From the NCBI GenBank assembly GCA_964511535.1, contig CAZEFW010000092.1, positions 1 to 36,312 on the forward strand: a DNA stretch of 36,312 bases. The letters are read 5' to 3'. The DNA comes from CAZCFB01 sp964511535 (lineage in GTDB: Bacteria > Myxococcota_A > Polyangia > GCA-2747355 > CAZCFB01). Of this stretch, positions 1 to 8,573 are shown in pieces. Numbering within the stretch: position 1 is the stretch's first letter; each line of letters starts with the position of its first letter. Below the pieces are notes generated by a model. The model saw only the letters and a list, made by a program, of their open reading frames with translations. It did no database searches and had not been told where the DNA came from. The translations under genes were made by a program, and so were the position numbers.

Positions 1-289
1 CTTCCTGGCCAACCGCATGGGCATCGTCAACTGCGCCAACGAGCAGTACGGCTACATCGGCCGGGGTGACCCGGCCATCGCCGCGCACCTGGAGCGGGAG
101 ACCCCCACCGGCGTGTTCCAGCGGTCGCTGCAGGTGTTCCAGCGCGCCGAGACCTCGGGCCGCACCACGGCCCAGGAGGCGGTGGCCCTGGCCGACGAGC
201 TGATGGAAGAGCCCCACCCGCTGTGGCCCCACCGCGGCCAGGTGATCATCAACCACCTGGTCCAGAGCGGCTGGGCCCTGGCGGAGTGA
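1..289 (+). CDS. C-terminal fragment of Glu/Leu/Phe/Val-type amino-acid dehydrogenase (partial)
   Basis: The frame is open from the window edge to a TGA at 287-289, so only about the last 95 residues are present. They begin FLANRMGIVNCANEQYGY, which resembles the C-terminal part of the Glu/Leu/Phe/Val dehydrogenase family, where an N-x-x-G-x-x-N-x-A-(N/D)-E-x-x-G stretch follows the NAD-binding Rossmann domain. Members oxidatively deaminate an amino acid to its 2-oxo acid using NAD(P). The catalytic lysine and nucleotide-binding parts lie outside the window, so substrate cannot be judged. The aminotransferase gene starts 4 nt after the stop, so the two are almost certainly co-transcribed. Together they would link glutamate or another amino acid to 2-oxo acids. 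The family call rests on one motif and the context. Confidence 0.6.
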   Translation, partial: FLANRMGIVNCANEQYGYIGRGDPAIAAHLERETPTGVFQRSLQVFQRAETSGRTTAQEAVALADELMEEPHPLWPHRGQVIINHLVQSGWALAE

Positions 290-293
290 TCCC

Positions 294-1649
294 ATGCCCA
301 TCAGCCACGACGACCTGAACCGCCGCGTCCTGGAGACGCGCTACGCCGTACGCGGCCCCATCGTGATCCGCGCCCAGGAGCTGGAGCGAGAGGGCCGGGA
401 GATCATCTACTGCAACATCGGCAACCCCCAGTCGCTGCAGCAGCCGCCGCTGACCTGGATCCGCCAGGTGCTGAGCCTGTGCGAGTACCCGCCGCTGCTG
501 GACCAGGCGGCTCACCTGTTCCCCGCTGACGCCCTGGACGCCGCCCGGCTGGTGCTGGAGAAGAGCAAGCACGGCCTCGGCGCCTACTCCGAGAGCCAGG
601 GGATGCGCTTTGTGCGCGAGGCGGTGGCGGCGTTCATCGGCGCGCGCGACGGGATCCCGACGGATCCCGACGACATCTTCCTCACCGACGGCGCCAGCAA
701 GGGCGTGCAGGCGGTGCTCAACATCCTGATCCGAGACGACCAGGACGGGGTGATGATCCCGATCCCCCAGTACCCGCTGTACACCGCCACGCTGACCCTG
801 TTCGGCGCCCGGGCGGTGCCGTACTACCTGGACGAGGCGCGGGACTGGCAGCTGAACCGGGAGATGCTCGACCAGGCGCTGCAGGAGGCGCGCGCCGCGG
901 GTACCGAGGTGCGGGCCATCTGCGTCATCAACCCGGGCAACCCCACCGGCGCGGTGCTGAATCGGTCCAACGTGGACATGATCCTCGCGTTCGCCCGGGA
1001 GCATGGCCTGGCCGTGCTGGCCGACGAGGTGTACCAGGAGAACCTGTACGCCGAGGGCGCCGGGTTCCACTCCTTCGCGCGCGCCCTGACGGACGCTGGC
1101 GATGAGGAGGTGTCGCTCTTCTCGTTCCACTCCACGTCCAAGGGGTTTCTGGGCGAGTGCGGCCACCGGGGCGGGTACCTGGAGATCCGCAACGTGCCGG
1201 CGGACGTGGGCCGGGAGATCCTGAAGCTGCAGTCGGTGAGCCTCTGCTCCAACGTGCCGGGGCAGGTGGCGACCTATCTGATGGTGTCGCCGCCCGAGCC
1301 GGGATCCCCGTCGCACGAGCTTTTCGTGCAGGAGCGCGACCGGGTGCTGGCTGACCTGCGGGAGCGGGCCGGCATCCTGGCCCGGGGGCTCAACGCCATC
1401 GAGGGCATCAGCTGCCGCCCGGTGGCGGGCGCCATGTACGCCTTCCCCAGCATCACCCTGCCCGAGGGCCGCACCGACGCCGAGTACTGCATGGCCCTGC
1501 TGGAGCAGACCGGCATCTGCGTCGTGCCTGGCACCGGCTTTGGTCAGGTGCCCGGCACAGCCCACTTCCGCACCACCATCCTGCCGCCCACCGAGCAGAT
1601 GCACCGGGTGATCGAGGGCATCGCGGCGTTCCACAAGGACTTCGAGTAA
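294..1649 (+). CDS. Alanine-aminotransferase-like class I/II PLP aminotransferase
   Basis: A 451-residue fold-type I aminotransferase. It resembles the alanine aminotransferase (GPT) branch: GLGAYSESQGMRFVREAVA near residue 95, the PLP-site INPGNPTGAVL near 215, and STSKGFLGECGHRGGY, where Lys283 should form the Schiff base. The combination S-K-G-F-x-G-E-C-G-x-R-G-G-Y is typical of ALT-type enzymes rather than AspC-type. Expected reaction: L-alanine plus 2-oxoglutarate to pyruvate plus glutamate, in the cytoplasm. The ATG lies 4 nt behind the stop of the upstream amino-acid dehydrogenase, implying one transcript. Length and motifs look complete. The exact amino donor is inferred from family resemblance, not shown. 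Confidence 0.85.
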   Translation: MPISHDDLNRRVLETRYAVRGPIVIRAQELEREGREIIYCNIGNPQSLQQPPLTWIRQVLSLCEYPPLLDQAAHLFPADALDAARLVLEKSKHGLGAYSESQGMRFVREAVAAFIGARDGIPTDPDDIFLTDGASKGVQAVLNILIRDDQDGVMIPIPQYPLYTATLTLFGARAVPYYLDEARDWQLNREMLDQALQEARAAGTEVRAICVINPGNPTGAVLNRSNVDMILAFAREHGLAVLADEVYQENLYAEGAGFHSFARALTDAGDEEVSLFSFHSTSKGFLGECGHRGGYLEIRNVPADVGREILKLQSVSLCSNVPGQVATYLMVSPPEPGSPSHELFVQERDRVLADLRERAGILARGLNAIEGISCRPVAGAMYAFPSITLPEGRTDAEYCMALLEQTGICVVPGTGFGQVPGTAHFRTTILPPTEQMHRVIEGIAAFHKDFE

Positions 1650-1670
1650 AACATCAAAAGGGGATATCTA

Positions 1671-2321
1671 ATGTCTCGCACATTAACGTTTTTAGCATCT
1701 GCAATTGCGTTTACGTTGGGCTGGGGGCCGGCAGGCGATCTTCAGATCATCACCACGGCGCAGGCCATGACCAAGGCAGAGTTGATCCAGATAGTTCACG
1801 AGAAGATCGGCGGCAAGCTGACCAAAAAGGCCACCGCCGAGGCAGTGCAGGCGACCTTCGACGCCCTGTCCGAGGCCATCAACGACGGCGGCCGCTTCAA
1901 GTACCCCGGCTTCGGCATGTTCCTCAAGGACTGCAAGAGCAAGGGGCAGTGCAAGAAGCAGGAGTACCGGTTCGAGGCAGACGGGACGTTGATCACCTGG
2001 GCCGTCAAGACGGGCAACAAGCCCAAGGCCAAGACGACCATCAACGGCAAGAAGAGCGCCATGTCCCGCAACAAGAACGCGGCCGACGCGGCGTGGCTGA
2101 TCAAGAAGATGGTCAAGTACACCGGCAAGTACGAGCTGGCGGCAGAGCTGGTGGACGCCGTGTTCGACACCGCCGCCCGGCAGCTGCAGACCAGCGACCG
2201 CTTCGACTACCCCGACTTCGGATCCCTGGAGGCCAGGCGGGAGGCCACCGCCAGCGGCAGCCGCATCACCTCCGTGGAGTTCTCACCGGCGCAGGCCCTG
2301 GTCAAGCGCGCGGCCCCCTGA
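1671..2321 (+). CDS. Tandem HU-like DNA-binding-fold protein with possible signal peptide
   Basis: A 216-residue protein with two divergent HU/IHF-like units. Unit 1 (about residues 33-115) opens MTKAELIQIVHEKIGGKLTK and contains YPGFGMF; unit 2 (about 137-216) has DRFDYPDFGSLEARRE and a terminal FSPAQALVK, matching the HU pattern of helices, a P-G-F-G turn and beta arms. Ahead of unit 1 sits a 32-residue leader with an early Arg, a hydrophobic run (residues 5-18) and AQA just before MTKAEL, suggesting export, although the region after the hydrophobic core is long for a signal peptide. AAGGGG at 1658-1663, 7 nt before ATG 1671, supports the long form. An internal ATG at 1767 would give a cytoplasmic form but has no clear Shine-Dalgarno. 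Unit 1 has two Cys seven residues apart (about 88 and 95) that could pair if exported. The leader DNA is visibly more AT-rich than its surroundings. The gene follows the aminotransferase by 21 nt. Confidence 0.7.
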   Translation: MSRTLTFLASAIAFTLGWGPAGDLQIITTAQAMTKAELIQIVHEKIGGKLTKKATAEAVQATFDALSEAINDGGRFKYPGFGMFLKDCKSKGQCKKQEYRFEADGTLITWAVKTGNKPKAKTTINGKKSAMSRNKNAADAAWLIKKMVKYTGKYELAAELVDAVFDTAARQLQTSDRFDYPDFGSLEARREATASGSRITSVEFSPAQALVKRAAP

Positions 2322-2455
2322 ACCGTATCGCATCAAATCGAGCAAAATCCGCGTTGCGCGCATGAGCCGAGCGGCGCTACCTTTCCTTGTCAGGCACCGT
2401 CTTCAGCAAATCAAGAAACAAGCGGCTTGTCCTGACGCCAGCGGAGGAAAGCCAC

Positions 2456-3616
2456 GTGGCTGATGCTCACTACCTGAAGGAGGAACTCTACGGGCTGGTC
2501 CAGGGAGATCCCGCCATCTTCGAGTTCCTCCAGAACGGCTCCCTGGACGGGATCTGGTACTGGGATCTGGAGAACCCGGAGCACGAGTGGATGAGCCCCC
2601 GGTTCTGGGAAGTGTTCGGCTACGAGCCCGGGGAGAAGCCGCACCTGGCCGAGGCGTGGCAAGACATGATCCACCCGGCCGATCTGGAGGTGGCCCTGGA
2701 CAACTTCCAGAGGCACTGCGCGGATCCATCGCACAAGTACGATCAGGTGGTGCGCTACCGGCACAGGGACGGCTCCACGGTGTGGGTTCGGTGCCGCGGC
2801 ACGGTGGTGCGCAACGACCAGGGGGAGCCGATCCGGATGCTGGGCGCCCACACGGATCTTACCGCCCTGAAGCAGACCGAGGCGGCGCTGGAGCAGCGGA
2901 CGGTGGAGCTGGAGCGCAGCAACGCTGAGCTGGCCCAGTTCGCCTACGTGGCGTCTCACGACCTGCAGGAGCCCCTGCGCATGGTGGTGAGCTTCCTCGA
3001 TCTTCTGAACCAGCGGTGTGGTGAGCAGCTGGATGACAAGGCGTTGACCTACCTGGGCCACGCCAAAGACGGGGCCGCGAGGATGCAGCTGCTGATCAGC
3101 GACATCCTCGCGCTGTCGCGGGTCGGCACGGGAGAGCAGCAGCTCCAACCGACCGACCTGGCAGCGCTGGTTGCGGCGGTGCTGCGCGAGCTCACCATGA
3201 CCATCAGGGAGCACAAGGCAGAGGTGGAGGTCGGCTCGCTGCCCACCATGGTCTGCGACAAGGGGCAGATCAAGCAGCTGTTCCACAACCTGCTCAGCAA
3301 CGCGCTCAAGTTCGTCGACCATGAGCCGCCCCGGGTGACCGTGTCCGCGGAGCGCATCGACGACGGCGCCTGGAAGTTCGACGTGGCGGATCAGGGCGTC
3401 GGCTTCGACCCCCATTTTGCCGAGAGCGTGTTCCAGATCTTCAAGCGCCTGCACCCGCGCGGCGAGTACGAGGGGACCGGCATCGGCCTGGCCATCTGCC
3501 AGCGGGTGGTGGAGCGCCACGGCGGGCGCATCTGGGCCGAGTCGGAGCCCGGGAAAGGGGCGACCATCTCGTTCATCCTGCCGGAGCAATCCACCGACGA
3601 CACCCCGGTGTGGTGA
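2456..3616 (+). CDS. Soluble PAS-domain sensor histidine kinase
   Basis: About 386 residues with no membrane segment, so a cytoplasmic sensor. A PAS/PAC module (about 30-140: DGIWYWDLENPEH, EPIRMLGAHTDLT) is followed by a short coiled coil, a HisKA domain with ASHDLQEPLRM (phospho-acceptor His168) and a HATPase_c domain with N box (NLLSNALKF, Asn282), G1 box (DQGVGFDP) and G2 box (GTGIGLAICQ). The SHDLQEPLR form is shared with phytochrome-like kinases, but there is no GAF/PHY region here. I chose the GTG at 2456 because GGAGGAAA lies at 2443-2450. An in-frame TTG at 2387 would add 23 residues but has no ribosome site. No response regulator is adjacent, so it is an orphan kinase whose partner is elsewhere. 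It converges on the TonB-like gene with a 3-nt gap. Confidence 0.88.
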   Translation: MADAHYLKEELYGLVQGDPAIFEFLQNGSLDGIWYWDLENPEHEWMSPRFWEVFGYEPGEKPHLAEAWQDMIHPADLEVALDNFQRHCADPSHKYDQVVRYRHRDGSTVWVRCRGTVVRNDQGEPIRMLGAHTDLTALKQTEAALEQRTVELERSNAELAQFAYVASHDLQEPLRMVVSFLDLLNQRCGEQLDDKALTYLGHAKDGAARMQLLISDILALSRVGTGEQQLQPTDLAALVAAVLRELTMTIREHKAEVEVGSLPTMVCDKGQIKQLFHNLLSNALKFVDHEPPRVTVSAERIDDGAWKFDVADQGVGFDPHFAESVFQIFKRLHPRGEYEGTGIGLAICQRVVERHGGRIWAESEPGKGATISFILPEQSTDDTPVW

Positions 3617-3619
3617 GCG

Positions 3620-4732
3620 CTACCGCCGGAAGATCCTGAACGTCGGCCGGCGCGAGATCTCGAACAGGAAGCCGAAGCGGAACGAGATGGTGCCCTCGTC
3701 AATCAGCCCCTTGGGCGGGTTGGGGAAGGGGCCCGCGGCGCGGAAGGCGGACAGGGCCTCGTCATCCAGGAAGCCCACCCCGCTGGCGGTCTCCAGGTGC
3801 AGCTCCTTGACCCTGCCTCCCGGCGTCAGGCGCACGCGCAGGATGGTCAGTCGGTCCTTGAAGCCGTAGACGTTGCCCTGGGGATCCCGTCGCCGGTAGG
3901 CCCGGCCCGGGTGCCAGTTCTCCGCCACCCGGCGCTTGACCCGGTTGAAGAACGAGGCGAACCGCCAGCGCTTGGAGTTGAGCAGGGTGCTCTCCCCTTC
4001 CGCCACCTCGGGCATGTAGTCGTTGACCTTGGAGCCCAGCGCCCTGGACAGCTCGTTGGCGCTCAGCTCCCGAAGCGGCATCTTCTGCGCGGGGCTGGCC
4101 GGCGCCTGCTCCGCGCTCACCGGCCCCCTGGGCACCTCCGGCGGGACCTCCTGCACCTGGGCCGGCTGGTCTCCGGTCTCGCTCTCGGGCAGGTCGGATT
4201 GCGGCACGTCGGGCCGGGTACGCATGGCCAGCTTCACCGGCTTTTGCGCCGCCTTCTCCTGCCTGGTGGGCGCCGGGGGCGGTTGCTGACGCACCTCCGG
4301 CTTTGGCCTGGGTAGCGGCCGGTCCGCCACCAGGCTGCCCGCCTTGAACGGCACCGGCTTGCTCTTGGTCTGCTTCTTTACCTTGGAGTCGTACTCCGAC
4401 AGGAACTTGGCCTTGTCGGGCCGTCGCTCCTCGGGCGGCGGCGGCATCTCCACCACCTGGCCCTTCTCGTCCTTCTCCTTCTTCTTCTCCTCCTCCTCCT
4501 CCTTGTCCAGCTCCTCCCTGAGCTTCTCCAGCTCCGGGTCGGTCTCGAGCATGGCCTCGTCCTCGGAGACCAGGGAGACCTCGAACGGCCGCAGGTCCAC
4601 GGCGTCCGGGTTGCACCCGTCGGGATAGAGGGAGAGGAAGGCGGACGCCACCAGCAGGATGTTCAGGTGCGCCAGGGCGGAGACGCCCAGAAACGCCTTG
4701 AGGAAGCTATTTGATTTCCTGCGTCCGGACAT
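3620..4732 (-). CDS. TonB-like energy-transducer family protein
   Basis: About 370 residues with TonB/TolA-style architecture: a short basic cytoplasmic tail (MSGRRKSN), one membrane segment (about 12-35), a long periplasmic linker rich in Glu/Lys then Pro (about 60-240), and a C-terminal TonB_C-like domain (about 262-360: VKRRVAENWHPG, LTILRVRLTPGGRVKEL, GFLDDEALSAFRAAGPFPNPP). Such proteins couple inner-membrane energy or mechanical links to the outer membrane; no ExbB/ExbD or receptor gene is nearby. The ATG at 4732 is preferred, with GGAG about 15 nt upstream; an in-frame GTG at 4756 would add 8 residues. It is divergent from the FG-GAP surface protein, and an AT-rich stretch around 4757-4780 may hold the promoter. 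A TolA-like or myxobacterial gliding role is equally possible. Confidence 0.75.
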   Translation of the reverse strand: MSGRRKSNSFLKAFLGVSALAHLNILLVASAFLSLYPDGCNPDAVDLRPFEVSLVSEDEAMLETDPELEKLREELDKEEEEEKKKEKDEKGQVVEMPPPPEERRPDKAKFLSEYDSKVKKQTKSKPVPFKAGSLVADRPLPRPKPEVRQQPPPAPTRQEKAAQKPVKLAMRTRPDVPQSDLPESETGDQPAQVQEVPPEVPRGPVSAEQAPASPAQKMPLRELSANELSRALGSKVNDYMPEVAEGESTLLNSKRWRFASFFNRVKRRVAENWHPGRAYRRRDPQGNVYGFKDRLTILRVRLTPGGRVKELHLETASGVGFLDDEALSAFRAAGPFPNPPKGLIDEGTISFRFGFLFEISRRPTFRIFRR

Positions 4733-4864
4733 GGATTCAGCCCACTTCTCCAACACCTATTTTATCGCAAGATATTCCAACAACCAGATCCTGCTTGTTG
4801 TGCGGCGGCCGCCTGCAGTCGTAAACTTGCCCGGTCAAGCGTAACTGCCTGGAGATACACGCCC

Positions 4865-7800
4865 ATGAACCGCCGCACATTGCTTAATGTTTGCCTCGCC
4901 GCAGTCCTCGGCATCGCCCTGCTGGCCACCGCCGTGGACACGGTCCACGCCCAGAACCCCAACTGGCCGCCCCCGGACACGGTCACCGACCTGTCGGATT
5001 CCAAGTGGTGGCCCAAGGACCCGGGGTACAGCGGCGCGTGGGAGCTGTTCTCCTTCATCCCCAAGGCGGCGCAGGGCACCGTGCGCAAGGCGGAGCTGAA
5101 GATGGGCTCCGGGTGCCACGCGGACCGCGCCTGGCAGAAGACCACCGGGGATCCCCGGGTGGTCATCGCGGTGCTCGACTCGGGCATCAAGTGGCGCGAG
5201 GCGGACCTAGTCAACCAGTACTACCTGAACCGGGGCGAGCTGCCGGTGCCTGACAAGGCGTGCCAGACCAGCAAGTACGACCCGAAGAAGGACAAGTACG
5301 ACGCCAACGGCGACGGCAAGTTCAACATCCAGGATTACACCACCGACAGCGGCATCCAGCTGCCCAAGAACCCGTGCCACCCGGCCATCAAGAACTTCAC
5401 CGGCGGCTGGGACACCAACAAGAGCGGCTTCCTCGACCCCCAGGACCTGATCCAGATCTTCTCGGACAAGACGGACGACGACAAGAACGGCTGGATCGAC
5501 GACATCTCGGGCTGGGACCAGTACGACAACGACAACGACGCCAACGACGACACCGACTACGGCCACGGCACGGGCGAGGCCAAGGACTCGGCGGGCCAGG
5601 GCAACAACAACATCAGCGGCATCGGCGTCTGCCCCAACTGCCGGGTGCTGCCCGTGCGGGTGGGCGACAGCTTCATGACCGACGCCAACGACTTCGCCAT
5701 GGGCGTCATCTTCGCGGTGGACTCGGGTGCGTCAGTGGTGCAGGAGGCCCTGGGCGCCATCAACAACAACGCCCTGGCCATCAGCGCCATCAACTACGCC
5801 TACTACAACAACGTGGTGGTCATCGGCTCGGCCGCGGATGAGAACTCCCTGCACGCCAACCTGCCGGGCATGAACCACCACTCCACCTACATCCACGCCA
5901 TCGTGCACGACAAGTCCTCGGCCTCCACCTCCACCACGTTCCTCAATTTCAACAACTGCACCAACTACGGGCCGCGGCTGGAGCTGAGCGCGGCGGGCAG
6001 CGGCTGCTCGTCCGAGGCGGTGGGCAAGTCATCGGGCATGGCGGGGCTGATGTACTCGGCGGCGCTCAAGGCGGGGCTCAAGTTCCCCAGGGGCAAGCAG
6101 GTGGCCACCGACCATCTGGGCGCCCGGCGGCTGTCTGCCGAGGAGGTCAAGCAGCTGCTGACCATGACCGCGGACGACATCAACGTGCCGGAGTCGAAGA
6201 CCGACAAGACCAAGTACCCGTCCAAGGAGGGGTGGGAGCAGCGGTTCGGCTACGGCCGGGCAAACGTGCGCAACGCGGTGGACGCCATCCTGGCCAAGAA
6301 GATCCCGCCCGAGGTGGACATCCTGACGCCCGACTGGTTCCAGGTGATCTACCCGGACAAGACCAAGACCCTGACCCTGACGGTGGATCTCGGCTTCCGC
6401 GCCGACCTGTTTTCGACCCTGGACTACGTCATCGAGTATGCCGGCGGGGCCGACCCGCTGGATTCTGAGTTCAAGACCCTCACCTCCAAGACCGGCCTCA
6501 CCGCGGCCACCAAGGTGAAGTACGACTGGGACGTCTCGGCGGTGAAGATCGACAACCCTGACATGCCGGCGCCCGACCACGGCGTCAACCGGCGCATGGT
6601 CACCCTGCGCGTGCGCGCCACCCTCAAGAACAGCAAGGGCGCCACGGTCAAGGGCGAGGCGCGCAAGGCGTTCCACATCGAGCGGGACAGCGACCTGCTG
6701 CCCGGCTTCCCGGTGCGGCTGGTTGCGTCGGGCGAGGCGTCTCCCAAGACCGCCGACCTGGACGGCGACGGCAAGCGCGAGATCATCGTGGCCACCGGCG
6801 GCGGCATGGTGCACGCCATCCGCGGCGACGGAAAGCCCCTGCCCGGCTGGCCGGTGAAGGTGAACTACTACCCGGGCCTCGACCCGAAGAAGAGCGACAA
6901 CCACCGCGAGTCGGCGGCCTTCAAGAGCAAGTCGGTGAGCCCGGAGGCGCACTCAAACGTCATCGCCGCGCCGGCGGTGGGCGACCTGGACGGCGACAAG
7001 AAGCTGGAGGTCGTCATCGCGTCCTACGACGGCGGCATCTACGTCATCGGCGCCGACGGCAAGGTGAAGACCGGCTGGCCGGTGATGCTGCCGGTGCTCA
7101 ACAACGAGGACGTCACCAGCAAGGACGCCCTCATCGACGAGGGCGTGTTCGCGGCGCCGGTGCTGGTGGACCTCAACGGCGACAAGAAGCTGGAGGTGGT
7201 GGTGGCGGCCATGGACGGCAAGGTGTACGCCTACAAGGCCGACGGCAGCAAGTACGACGGCTTCCCGGTGCAGCTCCAGGACCAGCGCGGCAACAGCAAG
7301 AAGAAGAAGCTGCTGGGGCGCATCGTCTCGTCGCCCGCCGTGGGCGACGTGGACGGCGACGGCGTGCCCGACATCGTGGTGGGCACCACCGAGACCCTGG
7401 ACCAGTTCGGCCCGCTGTACGTGGTGCATGGCCAGGGCAGCAAGCACCCGAGCGGCAGCCACGTGCACAGCGGCTGGCCCCAGCGCATCGTCAGCATCAC
7501 GGTGCTGCCCATGGTGGGCGAGGGCATGCCCAACGCGCCGGCGCTGGCCGACATCAACGGCGATGGCCTGCCCGAGATCGGCATCGGCGGCGTGGCCACG
7601 GCGGCGCTGATCTACAACAACACCGGGGAGAACAAGATCCCGCTCTGCTTCAGCAAGGAGGGCGTGGATCCGGACCCGAAGAAGACCGACTGGGAGAAGC
7701 TGGTGGTGCCGTGCACCACCAAGATGAACAAGAAGTGCGACGATCTGCAGAAAGACAAGAAGGTCAGCTGCGTCAGCGGCGCCATGGAGAACGCCAAGTT

Positions 7801-8569
7801 CGGCCCCAACGCCGACACCAAGGACCGCCCGTCGGTGGTGCTGATCACCAACGGCTCCTTCGCTGACCTGGACAACGACAGGCGCATCGACTTCCTGATG
7901 CCCATGGGCGGCTTCGGCGCGGCCAAGGCCTTCGCCGTGGGCGGCGAGCGGTCTGACTTCGATCACCACATCGGCGCCTGGACCGCCATCACCCGCAAGT
8001 ACCTGGACGCCTACCCGCGGCGCACCGACGACTGGCAGTTCTTCATGAACCTGGCCATCGCGGACATCAGCGGCGACGACAACCCCGAGGTGATCGGCGG
8101 CACCGGCGGCTACTGGCTGCGGGCCTGGGACCACCAGGGCAAGCAGCCCGCCGGCTGGCCCAAGCTGGCGGGCCAGTGGATCATCCCCTCCCCTGCCGTG
8201 GGCGACATCACCGGCGACAAGAACCTGGAGGTGGTGGTCAACACTCGCTCCGGCTGGCTCTACGCCTGGAAGACCAAAGGCAAGACCACCGGCCGCATCG
8301 ACTGGGAGAGCTTCGGCCACGACAACCACAACACGCGCAACCTGGGCACCAAGCTGGGCCAGGGGATCAGCTCCAGCGAGCTGCCCCCCAAGGGCAGCGA
8401 CGGCGGCGTGACCAAGGGCGATGGCGGCGTGACGCCGCCCGGTGACGACGACGACGGCTGCAGCTGCACTGTACCGGTTCAGAGCGCGGGCCTGGGCGGG
8501 GCGCTGCCCCTGGCGCTGGCCCTGTGCCTCATGCTGCTCATCCGGCGCCGCGCCCGCCAGGGGAGGTGA
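4865..8569 (+). CDS. Surface protein: subtilisin-like domain with EF-hands, FG-GAP repeats and MYXO-CTERM-like tail
   Basis: A 1234-residue exported protein. A signal peptide ends near VHA (about residue 29). A subtilisin (S8)-like domain follows: Asp105 in VIAVLDSGIKW, His234 in GHGTGEA, and Ser389/390 in GKSSGMAG. Two EF-hand-like calcium loops are inserted between Asp and His (DANGDGKFNIQD about 146-157, DTNKSGFLDPQD about 182-193). About eight FG-GAP/VCBS-type repeats run from about 628 to 1130 (ADLDGDGKREII, VGDLDGDKKLEV and similar), the pattern of a calcium-binding beta-propeller. The last about 40 residues have DDDDGCSC, a hydrophobic helix and an Arg cluster, matching the MYXO-CTERM sorting type that leads to surface anchoring. 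Oddities: the usual oxyanion-hole G-N is A-D (Asp325), and the motif after the Ser lacks the usual Pro. Proteolysis is therefore uncertain. GGAG at 4851-4854 precedes the ATG. Confidence 0.85.
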   Translation: MNRRTLLNVCLAAVLGIALLATAVDTVHAQNPNWPPPDTVTDLSDSKWWPKDPGYSGAWELFSFIPKAAQGTVRKAELKMGSGCHADRAWQKTTGDPRVVIAVLDSGIKWREADLVNQYYLNRGELPVPDKACQTSKYDPKKDKYDANGDGKFNIQDYTTDSGIQLPKNPCHPAIKNFTGGWDTNKSGFLDPQDLIQIFSDKTDDDKNGWIDDISGWDQYDNDNDANDDTDYGHGTGEAKDSAGQGNNNISGIGVCPNCRVLPVRVGDSFMTDANDFAMGVIFAVDSGASVVQEALGAINNNALAISAINYAYYNNVVVIGSAADENSLHANLPGMNHHSTYIHAIVHDKSSASTSTTFLNFNNCTNYGPRLELSAAGSGCSSEAVGKSSGMAGLMYSAALKAGLKFPRGKQVATDHLGARRLSAEEVKQLLTMTADDINVPESKTDKTKYPSKEGWEQRFGYGRANVRNAVDAILAKKIPPEVDILTPDWFQVIYPDKTKTLTLTVDLGFRADLFSTLDYVIEYAGGADPLDSEFKTLTSKTGLTAATKVKYDWDVSAVKIDNPDMPAPDHGVNRRMVTLRVRATLKNSKGATVKGEARKAFHIERDSDLLPGFPVRLVASGEASPKTADLDGDGKREIIVATGGGMVHAIRGDGKPLPGWPVKVNYYPGLDPKKSDNHRESAAFKSKSVSPEAHSNVIAAPAVGDLDGDKKLEVVIASYDGGIYVIGADGKVKTGWPVMLPVLNNEDVTSKDALIDEGVFAAPVLVDLNGDKKLEVVVAAMDGKVYAYKADGSKYDGFPVQLQDQRGNSKKKKLLGRIVSSPAVGDVDGDGVPDIVVGTTETLDQFGPLYVVHGQGSKHPSGSHVHSGWPQRIVSITVLPMVGEGMPNAPALADINGDGLPEIGIGGVATAALIYNNTGENKIPLCFSKEGVDPDPKKTDWEKLVVPCTTKMNKKCDDLQKDKKVSCVSGAMENAKFGPNADTKDRPSVVLITNGSFADLDNDRRIDFLMPMGGFGAAKAFAVGGERSDFDHHIGAWTAITRKYLDAYPRRTDDWQFFMNLAIADISGDDNPEVIGGTGGYWLRAWDHQGKQPAGWPKLAGQWIIPSPAVGDITGDKNLEVVVNTRSGWLYAWKTKGKTTGRIDWESFGHDNHNTRNLGTKLGQGISSSELPPKGSDGGVTKGDGGVTPPGDDDDGCSCTVPVQSAGLGGALPLALALCLMLLIRRRARQGR

Positions 8570-8573
8570 GGCC

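Noticed and set aside
2387..2455. TTG start extending the histidine kinase by 23 residues
   Set aside because: No ribosome site precedes the TTG, whereas GGAGGAAA lies just before GTG 2456.
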